Source of the DNA: Bacteroidota bacterium
GTDB lineage: Bacteria > Bacteroidota > Bacteroidia > UKL13-3
Length of the DNA stretch: 64,000 bases
NCBI GenBank assembly: GCA_027487835.1
Contig: JAIYCU010000029.1
Location: forward strand, 62,001 to 126,000
Reading direction: 5' to 3'
Shown: in pieces, positions 10,001 to 18,006 of the stretch
How positions within the stretch are numbered: the stretch's first letter is position 1
How the letters are laid out: each line of letters opens with the position of its first letter
Notes under the pieces: generated by a model
Seen by the model: the letters and a program-made list of their open reading frames with translations, nothing else
Databases searched by the model: none
What the model was told of the DNA's origin: nothing
Made by a program: the position numbers and the translations under genes

Positions 10001-10722
10001 AAGATAAATTTAGCCTTTTACTTGATGCCAATGGCAATCAAATTTTAAAGAGCGATAATTATCAGCTTGTCAGCGCTCGCGTTCCTAAGTTTACAAGCTA
10101 TCTTAATCAAACCGACACCTTTAATTATTACCATTTAATAGATACAGGTAGCATCTTAAATACAGTTACATTTACTAAAATAGATGACAGTGATTTTTCT
10201 GTAAAAATAGTTAACGATAATAGACTTTCAGACGCAAACAAAGACGTTATCAACCAAGTACTATACGAAATCAGAAATCTCAGGATTATCGATATCACCA
10301 CATTTGACACTGCTATATCTAAAATACAAGTGCAAGTTGGAGCCATTGATAATTGGGACCAAAACACCTACCGGCGTAATAAGACTTTTTATTTTGGGGC
10401 CGATAGTATATATAGCATTAATGCATATGATCTCATTTTGGATAGCACACAAATTACTTTTGCCACCAACTTTGTAAGCGAAATTACCAAAGATAAAAAT
10501 GTAAAATGGAATGCTTGCGTAAAACCTGAAAGGTTGTTTTCGCACTTACGATTTGACGTAGATTTTAATGCCCAAGGAATGCGCTTTGCAACCTATAGTT
10601 TTGAAGACATTAACGGCAATCCTTCTAAAAAAGATGTTTTTTACACATGGCAAGAATTAGCGCCTTACTTAAGTAAAGACCATGTGTTATCAAAAAGATT
10701 TTTCGGTTTGAACCAAAAGTGA
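7003..10722 (+). CDS. Giant secreted WG-repeat protein, copy 1
   Basis: 1239 residues from the chosen ATG; the ORF track starts 8 codons earlier at 6979. I prefer 7003 because it places MKQLFSFCIAILGYHALFGQ as a clean signal peptide. After an alpha-helical N-terminal third (to about residue 280) comes a conserved SDGLNCNYG motif, then a long run of WG beta-repeats such as GLLDHTGRQLLEENYDYLF, GMIDTNGKILMTPRYDIF and GLIDSLGKEIVKPGW; I count at least eight. The last 200 residues form a non-repeat domain somewhat like DUF3298 and share WNACVKPERLF with the next gene. No T9SS sorting tail or lipobox is visible. It is the first of two tandem paralogues, probably one operon. WG repeats occur in secreted and envelope proteins of unknown role; no function can be assigned. 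Confidence 0.85.
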   Translation: MKQLFSFCIAILGYHALFGQNQPLVQPAIKIKGKVVSDILVPGHEYVYLFTNYESHNKDSALIQFDSTFEFNIARFPMPLAFSVSYKNSISCALLPKIGEINLQVVKRVHTSKDDKIKEISQNDYHYYHLEDLVKLPMTLVENKNFALIDSVDFNKDLQHLLDSTTNVLSIYQDSLHPLVYKEFERWLNLNAQVAYLDFALLKRLHQKEKIFDRVSIDYTKAARRLLLDSNQLSFAKWAQMMLKIRVKALEAIDFQTSRFNPFEYQCEQIDMEVLRKASPQSDGLNCNYGLVGAVGFYLIEDQYQTGWLIAPRFEKLSYFSNKYAIVVYNGRVGVIDACQNFAVQPNYSVLKEFKVSKYDSLPPLYIFRGARNYGLLDHTGRQLLEENYDYLFQLDASRLAYRPINGNKFGMIDTNGKILMTPRYDIFYSGNMMPGYFKVSNQHSFLKVKRRLDDARIFKPAELIGLIDSLGKEIVKPGWNDFDYRITSYGLDGITWIGKKYHLLSRTLSTKKFGYISSNGFFILKPNYKNIYSATKSDQYVFANKGKKGYIYFHHQPNKAPLKVDYLSRQFRGNATFRMDDKCYLIDSAGNFEKYGSFDSFRLTFEIESDKSMLLLERSGKWGLFSMQKMDWVLTPQWERMSASWKGFYAEKEGKMGFIDARSLKQPMAYYDTVFQRSMGYYEARLGNQKIILDSNGNKIFESDADAIYHLNTGYFGDGNFVVKRGKQLFATNGLQETPLVSDRVSLYYLFRTRNALGTLVSKKGYILGYSDSKTINNRIYYEEGQQNPDLGNGNWLIYNNGFEMVIDEEANVKIPNIYRSIVPYISVFGNYQQVANFNVNFEDSVKERRYVVKSQTFYQGLYDAQFNMVLDTLYWSINFRKNLVMASLKKGMYIKDSNFKDITFIKNGRSSSDLQGDRVTVNFDNGKKGVYHLSKGRILRPKFEEIFMESNGMILAAKNSNIYNHPLVQIYNDNGKRLSRKRYTFNSQGLGITTLTLKDKFSLLLDANGNQILKSDNYQLVSARVPKFTSYLNQTDTFNYYHLIDTGSILNTVTFTKIDDSDFSVKIVNDNRLSDANKDVINQVLYEIRNLRIIDITTFDTAISKIQVQVGAIDNWDQNTYRRNKTFYFGADSIYSINAYDLILDSTQITFATNFVSEITKDKNVKWNACVKPERLFSHLRFDVDFNAQGMRFATYSFEDINGNPSKKDVFYTWQELAPYLSKDHVLSKRFFGLNQK

Positions 10723-10776
10723 TTTGAAAGTTTTGTTGATTCCTTAGATTTGAAACAATTACCATAATTTGGCCAA

Positions 10777-13700
10777 ATGAAAACTTTTAAGCTAATCCTA
10801 CTTTTCTCACTGTTCTCTTTACAACTTTTTGCGCAAGAATCTTCCCTTAAAGGTGTAATTTCTGGCTCAGGTATTATTGCTGGAAGAGGCATGGTTCAAC
10901 TTACCATTACTTCTGATGGCACTACCCTTACCGATTCCTGTTTATTGGGATTAGATAGCAGCTATACTTTTAAAGTTAAACTCAATGGTTTTTCATTGGT
11001 TCAGGTGTCCTATATGTATGGCACATTTTATTCAGATTCCTATTTGTTATTACCTGGGGAAAGCATCAATACCAAAGAAAGCGCCACAGAAGAAGAAGTT
11101 GATTTTGCCGCTAAGGTGATGGCTAGAAGCAATAATCTTAACGGTGCTTTGGAGGCTTTTCAAGAATTTGACTTTAACTTCAATTATGGCTTATTAGACT
11201 CTGTGAGCTTTAATGCCCTGCTATTAACGGCCAAGCAAAATGCCATCGAAATTCTAAATAATGGCCAAGATACCTTGCCACCTGCTTTGCATCAACTTGC
11301 CTTGAATACCATTGAATTAAAAGCCAGTGAGATTTATTTGAACTATGCATTTTTAGGCCGCTTTCAACAAAAAAACAAAACGATTAATTTGGTTTCTCCT
11401 TTATTTATTGAACCAATTAAAAATATAGCAAAACTTAAGGTTTTCCCTAATACGGAATATCAAGATAGCAAGCAAAAAGTAGACAGCTTAATTTCAAAAC
11501 TTATCAAAGTTAATTTTGATATAGAAAAACTAAGTCCTGCCTACCAAATACTAAACAATGAGTATGGCTTAGAAACAGGCTTGTTTATGTATCAAGTTTT
11601 TCCTAAATCTGATGGTCCCAATTGTAATTATGGATATACGGCTGCTCCACAAAGTGTGTTCCTGTCAAATGAATTTTATGAAGAAGGAAATGCGGGTCCA
11701 GAAGGCTGGTTAATTTCACCCCAATATGAACGTGCGTATGAGTTTAAAGACGATGGTTATGCCATTGTTTTGGATGGCATGCATTATAAATTAATCAATC
11801 TGTTGGGTCAAACCGTATTACAAGGTGGCTTTGAAGATTTAGCCTATTATGATTCTGGTATTTACCTTGCCAGAAAATACAATAAATATGGCCTTATTTA
11901 CGCCAATGGTCAGGCCATCCTCGATTATCAATATGAGGCTTTAAATCCATTGGGGAACGACTTATTTGCCTTTAGATTTCCAGGTAGTCCATTTATGGGA
12001 ATGATGGATAAAAAAGGAAATGAAATTGTAAAACCTAGGTATAGTAATATTAAGCCATTTGAAGGAAAAGAGTATGCAATTACTGTTTTGTTTGAAATGA
12101 AAAAATGGACGCCACAGCGCATTAACGGCAATCGCCTTAAAATGCCTGGGCAAAAAATGGGGGTTATTGACCTTAATGGAAAAGAATTATTGGCCCCAGG
12201 ATGGTACAGCATTGTGTCTCAATCTCATAATTTGATTCAAAGTTTTCCTTTGGTGGTTTATAAAAGAAACTATAGTAGTGTTTTCCGCCGCTTTAAGATA
12301 AAAGACAACTTTAAGCTCTTGGATCAAACCGGAAAATTATTTGCTTCTAACAAAAGATACCCAAAGTTAAATGAACCAGGTAAACATTATTATTTTTCCT
12401 CAAACCTTCAAGCCTCGGTTTTGCGCAATACAGAAGGAACCTATGAAAGCAAACCTTTTAGGTTTTCATTTAACGGCATTAGTTCTATTGGAGATGATTA
12501 TTTTATAATAAGAACCCTTAACCAGAAATCAGATGACCAAAATACCTATTTATTGAAGGATGCCAAGGGGCCTTTGCAAATTGATACTTTTGATTTGATT
12601 CAGAAATATGACATTGCCAATGATTATGACGATTATAATAATTCCCAATCTTCGATTTATAGAATGGTGAAACAAAATTGCCATGGGGTGATGAATGCCA
12701 GTGGGAAAATGGTTTTGGCGCCAATCTATGATGAAATTGAAGGTGTTGATTCACTCCTATTTGTAAATTACAAAGGGCTATATGCCGTTTTTGATACATC
12801 CGGAAAACAATTAACACCCTTTAAGTATAAGAACATTTCTTCTTATTCTTATGTGCATGGTGGTTTGTTAGAGTTTGAAACCGAAACGGGAACCCAAATT
12901 AGTGATAGAAACCTCAAGGTTTTGTTTGAAGCACCTTCAAAGGATATTTGGTTTGATGGCTCTTCTGATTTACGTGTTTGTAATTGGAGTTATTTAAAAG
13001 ATGATTTATTATGGCAATTTAATGGTACCAAACATTTGCTTCCTTATAAAGATACCTTGCATTATCGGTATTTAACAAAAGGTAGTACATTAGATTATCA
13101 CATCGTTAACAAAAATGGAAAATGGTTAGGTTCTGTAGAATCAGAGGAAACATTAGACGAATCAAAACCGTTAGTGTTAGCGCGATTTGGCGAGCAAATA
13201 GTAGTGGATTTAAAGACCAATAAAGAATTAAAAGGAAACTTTTCAAACATCACCCCGCTATACCTAGATAAGAATGATTTAGTTTATACTTCCAGAACTT
13301 ATAGTTCTAATGATACCCTTGCCAAGTTTTATATATTTGCTACAAGCAATCAATATAAGGGCTTAAGCAATGCAGATTTTCAATGGGTATTGGATACTAC
13401 CTATAAAAATATTGTGGTGAGTGCATCGTTTATCTTAGCCAAAAAAGAAAAGCAAGTGCAAATGTTCGACCTGCAAGGAAAGCGCTACTTTGATGAGAAA
13501 TTTAGGGGCGCTAGGAGTTTGCTAGTAGACGCTGATAAGTATGTAAGGTTAAATAAATTATTTGGCGGGTATTATGTTTACCACAAAAGCGGTGAACGCC
13601 TAATTAAAGCCAAAAAGGGAAGTTTTAACATTACGCCAAAAGGCAATTTGCTTTTGGTATTTAAAAAAGGAAAGCAAATAAGTATATATGATTCTTTAGG

Positions 13701-14529
13701 TCATAAATTGCTTAAACAAACTGTTAAATCTCCTTCCAACGTGCGCCTAGGATTGATGCGGGTTAAAAAGGGTAAAAAGGGATATTTTATGACCATTGAT
13801 GGGCAGTTGAAATCAAACTGGCCGCTCAATAGCTTAGGTTGGCCAATTATTCCTGAGTTTGCTTCTTGGTTAGATACTTCTAATGCCGAATTATTATTTG
13901 AGGTAGATTCTAGCAGAACAGAATGGGGAATGGGTTTTGAGCCATATCTGATTAATAACATCGCCAACTTTAAGATAAATAATAGCTATGAAGGTATGGA
14001 TAACCAAAGCAACAATAATTTTTGGTTGCCAAACAATGCTAATCTTCGGGTTGAACCAAAACTTGCTGCAGCGGCTGTAATGGCACAATGGATTAGCCCA
14101 GAGAATGGACAATTACCGCAAGTGCTGGATTTAAAGCCTGGCTACATTAACCTTGAAATATCCTCATATAATGATGGGGATTTAAAGCCGCGTGTGCGTA
14201 GTTTTTACTTGCAAAACGATTCTATTTTTATGGTAAACCCATTTGGTTATTTTGACAAAGACAACCGCATTAGATTTGCTCGTTTGTTAACAGATAAAAT
14301 GGGAACCGATGAGTCAATCAATTGGAATGTTTGTGTGAAGCAAGAAGAGTTATTTAATTTTCTATCTCCTGAATTTAAGTTAACTGATACAGGGGTAGAA
14401 GTTATCATACGCAGTTTGAAAGTTCAAAATGCCAAAACAAACGAAATAAAAATAGCACTAAGCAAAGAAGAAGTTCTTCCTTACCTAGTGCCATCTACAC
14501 ATTTTTATCAATGGTTTAAGAAGCGCTAA
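10777..14529 (+). CDS. Giant secreted WG-repeat protein, copy 2
   Basis: 1250 residues, a diverged paralogue of the preceding gene, 54 bp downstream on the same strand. Signal peptide MKTFKLILLFSLFSLQLFAQ. It shares with copy 1 the same architecture: helical N-terminal part, SDGPNCNYG near residue 285, WG repeats (GLIYANGQAILDYQYEAL, GMMDKKGNEIVKPRYSNI, GVIDLNGKELLAPGW, GVMNASGKMVLAPIYDEI) and a C-terminal domain with WNVCVKQEELFNFL. Identity between copies looks low outside these anchors, so the duplication is old. The stop codon lies inside a hairpin shared with the convergent rfbB gene. Beta-rich and exported, probably surface or periplasmic; function unknown. Confidence 0.85.
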   Translation: MKTFKLILLFSLFSLQLFAQESSLKGVISGSGIIAGRGMVQLTITSDGTTLTDSCLLGLDSSYTFKVKLNGFSLVQVSYMYGTFYSDSYLLLPGESINTKESATEEEVDFAAKVMARSNNLNGALEAFQEFDFNFNYGLLDSVSFNALLLTAKQNAIEILNNGQDTLPPALHQLALNTIELKASEIYLNYAFLGRFQQKNKTINLVSPLFIEPIKNIAKLKVFPNTEYQDSKQKVDSLISKLIKVNFDIEKLSPAYQILNNEYGLETGLFMYQVFPKSDGPNCNYGYTAAPQSVFLSNEFYEEGNAGPEGWLISPQYERAYEFKDDGYAIVLDGMHYKLINLLGQTVLQGGFEDLAYYDSGIYLARKYNKYGLIYANGQAILDYQYEALNPLGNDLFAFRFPGSPFMGMMDKKGNEIVKPRYSNIKPFEGKEYAITVLFEMKKWTPQRINGNRLKMPGQKMGVIDLNGKELLAPGWYSIVSQSHNLIQSFPLVVYKRNYSSVFRRFKIKDNFKLLDQTGKLFASNKRYPKLNEPGKHYYFSSNLQASVLRNTEGTYESKPFRFSFNGISSIGDDYFIIRTLNQKSDDQNTYLLKDAKGPLQIDTFDLIQKYDIANDYDDYNNSQSSIYRMVKQNCHGVMNASGKMVLAPIYDEIEGVDSLLFVNYKGLYAVFDTSGKQLTPFKYKNISSYSYVHGGLLEFETETGTQISDRNLKVLFEAPSKDIWFDGSSDLRVCNWSYLKDDLLWQFNGTKHLLPYKDTLHYRYLTKGSTLDYHIVNKNGKWLGSVESEETLDESKPLVLARFGEQIVVDLKTNKELKGNFSNITPLYLDKNDLVYTSRTYSSNDTLAKFYIFATSNQYKGLSNADFQWVLDTTYKNIVVSASFILAKKEKQVQMFDLQGKRYFDEKFRGARSLLVDADKYVRLNKLFGGYYVYHKSGERLIKAKKGSFNITPKGNLLLVFKKGKQISIYDSLGHKLLKQTVKSPSNVRLGLMRVKKGKKGYFMTIDGQLKSNWPLNSLGWPIIPEFASWLDTSNAELLFEVDSSRTEWGMGFEPYLINNIANFKINNSYEGMDNQSNNNFWLPNNANLRVEPKLAAAAVMAQWISPENGQLPQVLDLKPGYINLEISSYNDGDLKPRVRSFYLQNDSIFMVNPFGYFDKDNRIRFARLLTDKMGTDESINWNVCVKQEELFNFLSPEFKLTDTGVEVIIRSLKVQNAKTNEIKIALSKEEVLPYLVPSTHFYQWFKKR

Positions 14530-14539
14530 GGCGCTTCTT
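14518..14539. terminator. Hairpin shared by convergent WG copy 2 and rfbB
   Basis: AAGAAGCGC (14518-14526), loop TAAG, GCGCTTCTT (14531-14539): a perfect 9-bp stem built from the last codons of both genes. The plus-gene stop is 14527-14529 and the minus-gene stop 14538-14540. Only short T-runs follow, so termination in both directions is plausible but unproven. Confidence 0.5.
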
Positions 14540-15593
14540 ACCTTTGTGCATACATTTTATCGTAATACTTGGCATAATCGCCACTAGTAACCTCATCCAT
14601 CCATTGTTGGTTTTCTAAATACCAGTCAATGGTTTTGGCAATGCCCTCTTCAAATTGTAGGCTTGGTTCCCAACCTAATTCTTTCATGATTTTGTTGGCA
14701 TCAATGGCATAACGCAAATCGTGTCCAGCTCTGTCTGTAACATAGGTTATCAACTTTTCTGATTCGCCTTCTTCACGGCCTAACTTCTTATCAGCAGTTT
14801 TGCAGATTACTTTGATTAAGTCGAGGTTGGTCCACTCATTGAAGCCACCAATATTATAGGTTTCGCCGTTTTTTCCTTTATGAAATACATCATCAATGGC
14901 ACGAGCATGGTCCACAACATATAACCAATCTCTTACATTTTCTCCTTTGCCATAAACGGGTAAAGGTTTGTTGTTTCTAATGTTATTTATAAAAAGTGGA
15001 ATCAACTTTTCTGGAAATTGGTTTGGACCATAATTATTGCTACAATTACTTATAACCATAGGAATTTTATAAGTATTATGATAAGCTCTTACAAAATGGT
15101 CTGAGCTAGCTTTGCTTGCAGAATAAGGAGATTGCGGATCGTATGAAGTGTCTTCATAAAAGAAACCACCATCGTGCAAACTTCCATATACCTCATCTGT
15201 AGATACATGATAGAACATTTTGCCCTCCATATTGCCTTTCCAACATTCTTTGGCAGCATTTAGCAAGTTTACGGTTCCTACCACATTGGTCATTACAAAT
15301 TCTAATGGATTGGTAATGCTGCGGTCAACATGACTTTCTGCGGCCAAATGAATCACTGAATCAAACTGATGTGCATTAAACAAATTGGTAAGTCCTGCAG
15401 CATCTACTAAATCCACTCGGTGAAAGTGGTAGTTTGGCGCGTTTTCAATATCTGTTATATTCTTAAGGTTACCCGCATAGGTAAGCTTATCCAAGTTATG
15501 AATTTGATAGTTAGGATATTTGTTTACAAATAATCTCACCACGTGAGAGCCAATAAATCCAGCTCCTCCGGTAATTAAAATTTTTCTATTCAT
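14538..15593 (-). CDS. rfbB: dTDP-glucose 4,6-dehydratase
   Basis: 351 residues from the ATG at 15593 (MNRKILITGGAGFIGSHV). The ORF track extends 24 codons upstream into the galE end, but the Rossmann motif normally lies within the first 10 residues. An extended short-chain dehydrogenase: GGAGFIGSH binds NAD, HLAAESHVDRS and STDEVYG line the active site, and SPYSASKASSDH holds the YxxxK pair. It converts dTDP-glucose to dTDP-4-keto-6-deoxyglucose, the step after RfbA. galE lies 26 bp upstream in the same direction, so the two are likely cotranscribed. Confidence 0.95.
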   Translation of the reverse strand: MNRKILITGGAGFIGSHVVRLFVNKYPNYQIHNLDKLTYAGNLKNITDIENAPNYHFHRVDLVDAAGLTNLFNAHQFDSVIHLAAESHVDRSITNPLEFVMTNVVGTVNLLNAAKECWKGNMEGKMFYHVSTDEVYGSLHDGGFFYEDTSYDPQSPYSASKASSDHFVRAYHNTYKIPMVISNCSNNYGPNQFPEKLIPLFINNIRNNKPLPVYGKGENVRDWLYVVDHARAIDDVFHKGKNGETYNIGGFNEWTNLDLIKVICKTADKKLGREEGESEKLITYVTDRAGHDLRYAIDANKIMKELGWEPSLQFEEGIAKTIDWYLENQQWMDEVTSGDYAKYYDKMYAQR

Positions 15594-15619
15594 TCGTTTA
15601 CTAATTGTATTGTTATTTA

Positions 15620-16630
15620 TTAATGTTGAATCGCTTGTTCCCATTTCCAGGCACTGCTCATGCATTCTTCCAAGCTTCTTTGGGTGCGCCAGCCAAGTTC
15701 ATTGGCTGCTTTTTCGCACGAGGCATACACTTGCACCACATCACCAGCCCTGCGTGGCCCAATGCGGTAGTTTAATTTTACACCACTTACTTTTTCAAAT
15801 GTTTCAATTGCCTCTAACACAGAGTTTCCATTGCCAGTACCTAAGTTAAAAACAGAAAAAGGCGTTGTATATTTCTTTTTTGCTAAGAAGTCAATTGCAG
15901 CCACATGTGCTTTTGCTAAATCTACCACATGAATATAATCTCTAATATTGGTGCCATCTGGGGTTGGGTAATCATTCCCAAAAACAGTGAGCATCTCCCT
16001 TTTACCAATGGCGGTTTGGGTAATAAAAGGAACTAAATTACTGGGTACTCCCAAAGGAAGTTCGCCAATTAGCGCAGATTCATGCGCACCAACTGGGTTA
16101 AAATACCTAAGGCTTACTACTTTCATTTCTGAGGCTAAGGTATAATCCTTAAGCACTTCTTCGCAAATCTGTTTGGTATTCCCATAAGGCGAATTGGCAA
16201 CTGGTATTGGCGCATTTTCATCTACTGGAGGGTTTGCTTCGCCATATACGGTGCAAGAGGAAGAGAAAACAATTTGTTGAATACCTGCTGCCTCCATGGC
16301 ATACAATAGGTTTACGGTACCCCCTACATTGTTTTCATAATATTTTAAAGGGTTGGCAACACTTTCTCCTACGGCTTTGTTGGCTGCAAAATGTATTACA
16401 GCGTCTATACCGGATTGTGATTTTAAAAAATCAGTAAGGGCTGCTTTATCTCTAATGTCTACCTTTCCAAAGACCAAGTCTTTACCTGTGATTTTTTTTA
16501 TATTGTCCAAAACCGCTGGCGAAGAGTTGTCAAAATTATCTAAGGCAACTACCTCGTAACCGGCTTGTTGTAGCTCCACAACCGTATGCGAGCCAATATA
16601 GCCGGTTCCACCTGTAACAAGAATTTTCAT
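15620..16630 (-). CDS. galE: UDP-glucose 4-epimerase
   Basis: 336 residues, standard GalE length. It interconverts UDP-glucose and UDP-galactose using bound NAD. Motifs: VTGGTGYIGSHTVVEL at the N-terminus, HFAANKAVGES, FSSSCTVYG, the SPYGNTK catalytic Tyr-Lys pair, and RYFNPVGAHESALIGE typical of GalE. First gene of the galE-rfbB pair. Together with rfbA and the isomerase it provides activated sugars for surface glycans. The 178-bp upstream gap to purM shows no recognisable structure. Confidence 0.94.
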   Translation of the reverse strand: MKILVTGGTGYIGSHTVVELQQAGYEVVALDNFDNSSPAVLDNIKKITGKDLVFGKVDIRDKAALTDFLKSQSGIDAVIHFAANKAVGESVANPLKYYENNVGGTVNLLYAMEAAGIQQIVFSSSCTVYGEANPPVDENAPIPVANSPYGNTKQICEEVLKDYTLASEMKVVSLRYFNPVGAHESALIGELPLGVPSNLVPFITQTAIGKREMLTVFGNDYPTPDGTNIRDYIHVVDLAKAHVAAIDFLAKKKYTTPFSVFNLGTGNGNSVLEAIETFEKVSGVKLNYRIGPRRAGDVVQVYASCEKAANELGWRTQRSLEECMSSAWKWEQAIQH

Positions 16631-16808
16631 AGGGCTTAACTATTTAATTTATTGCAAATTAAGTTTTTTTCTTTGAATAGGTTAGGGGCAAAATCATTAT
16701 TTAATTGTCAAGCACAAACCTGCTACATCACTTTGAACACTAACAATTGTAATTACTATGACAAATATTCAAGTTCTATTTTGAGTAAATTGATTTTCTA
16801 AAAAGACA

Positions 16809-17975
16809 TTATTCATATTTAAAACTACCAGCCGCAGTTTTTACATATAACTCTTTATGCTCACTTGGTTCAACCCTACCCACAATTTGTGCAGCTATGC
16901 CAAAGGATTTTGCAATGGAAATTAAACTTTCAGCGGTTTTTTCATCAGTATAAAATTCCAATAGGTTACCCATATTAAATACTTTATACATTTCTTCCCA
17001 GCTGCTGCCACTCTGCGCTTGTATCATTTCAAACAGGGGTGGCAATTCAAATAAATTGTCTTTAACAACTTTTAGCTTATCAATAAAATGAAGGATTTTG
17101 GTTTGTCCACCTCCCGTGCAATGTACCATGCCGTGAATCTTATCAAAATGTTCATCAAGGATAGGTTTAATTACAGGCGAAAAGGTTCTGGTAGGAGAGA
17201 GTATCATTTGTCCCACATTCAAGGGGTGATTTGGGAGTTGATCTTGTAGGCCTAAGCTTCCCGTATAAACCAAATCATTTGGAACCAGTGGGTCGTAACT
17301 TTCAGAAATTTCTTGGTATTGCTTTCCTAAAACATCATGCCTTGCCATGGTAAGTCCATTGCTGCCCATGCCGCCATTATAGGTCTTTTCATAATTGGCT
17401 TTTCCAAATGAGGCAAAACCTACAATTACATCGCCTGCAGCTATTTTATAATTGCTAACTATATCTTTTCTTTCTGTCCTCGCTGTTACAGTTGAATCAA
17501 CAATGATAGTTCTCACTAAATCTCCCACATCTGCGGTTTCGCCACCAGTAGAATGAACTTTAATGCCATGTTGATTTAGCATTTCAATAAATTCTTCTGT
17601 GCCTTCAATAATGGCAGCAATTACTTCGCCCGGAATTAAGTTTTTATTTCTTCCAATGGTAGAAGATAATGTAATATTTTGGTAGACCCCTGCACAAAGG
17701 AGGTCGTTTAGGTTCATAACAATCGCATCTTGTGCAATGCCCTTCCAAACATTTAAGTCGCCCGTTTCTTTCCAATACAAATAGGCCAAAGAAGACTTGG
17801 TACCTGCTCCATCGGCGTGCATAACATTACAAAAATTTGGGTCGCCCCCTAAAAAGTCTGGAACAATTTTGCAAAATGCCTTAGGAAATAAACCTTTGTC
17901 AAGGTTCTTAATCGCTGCGTGAACATCCTCTTTTTGTGAAGATACGCCACGTTTCATGTATTTATCTGCGCTCAT
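16809..17975 (-). CDS. purM: Phosphoribosylformylglycinamidine cyclo-ligase (AIR synthetase)
   Basis: 388 residues. It makes 5-aminoimidazole ribonucleotide in purine synthesis from FGAM and ATP. The PurM-type ATP-binding fold is indicated by HADGAGTKSSLAY (about residue 52), DAIVMNLNDLLCAGV, STGGETADVGDLV and MVHCTGGGQTKIL. It is longer than the 345-residue E. coli enzyme and starts MSADKYMKRGVSSQKEDVH, the form common in Bacteroidota. No other pur gene is nearby. It lies 31 bp from the OmpA-like gene on the same strand, which has no functional connection that I can see. Confidence 0.93.
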   Translation of the reverse strand: MSADKYMKRGVSSQKEDVHAAIKNLDKGLFPKAFCKIVPDFLGGDPNFCNVMHADGAGTKSSLAYLYWKETGDLNVWKGIAQDAIVMNLNDLLCAGVYQNITLSSTIGRNKNLIPGEVIAAIIEGTEEFIEMLNQHGIKVHSTGGETADVGDLVRTIIVDSTVTARTERKDIVSNYKIAAGDVIVGFASFGKANYEKTYNGGMGSNGLTMARHDVLGKQYQEISESYDPLVPNDLVYTGSLGLQDQLPNHPLNVGQMILSPTRTFSPVIKPILDEHFDKIHGMVHCTGGGQTKILHFIDKLKVVKDNLFELPPLFEMIQAQSGSSWEEMYKVFNMGNLLEFYTDEKTAESLISIAKSFGIAAQIVGRVEPSEHKELYVKTAAGSFKYE

Positions 17976-18006
17976 GTGCAGGCAAAATTAGGAAAATTAA
18001 CGGGCT

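Noticed and set aside
15610-15849. 79-residue plus-strand ORF in the rfbB-galE junction
   Set aside because: It lies almost wholly within galE antisense, has low-complexity composition and no independent start context.
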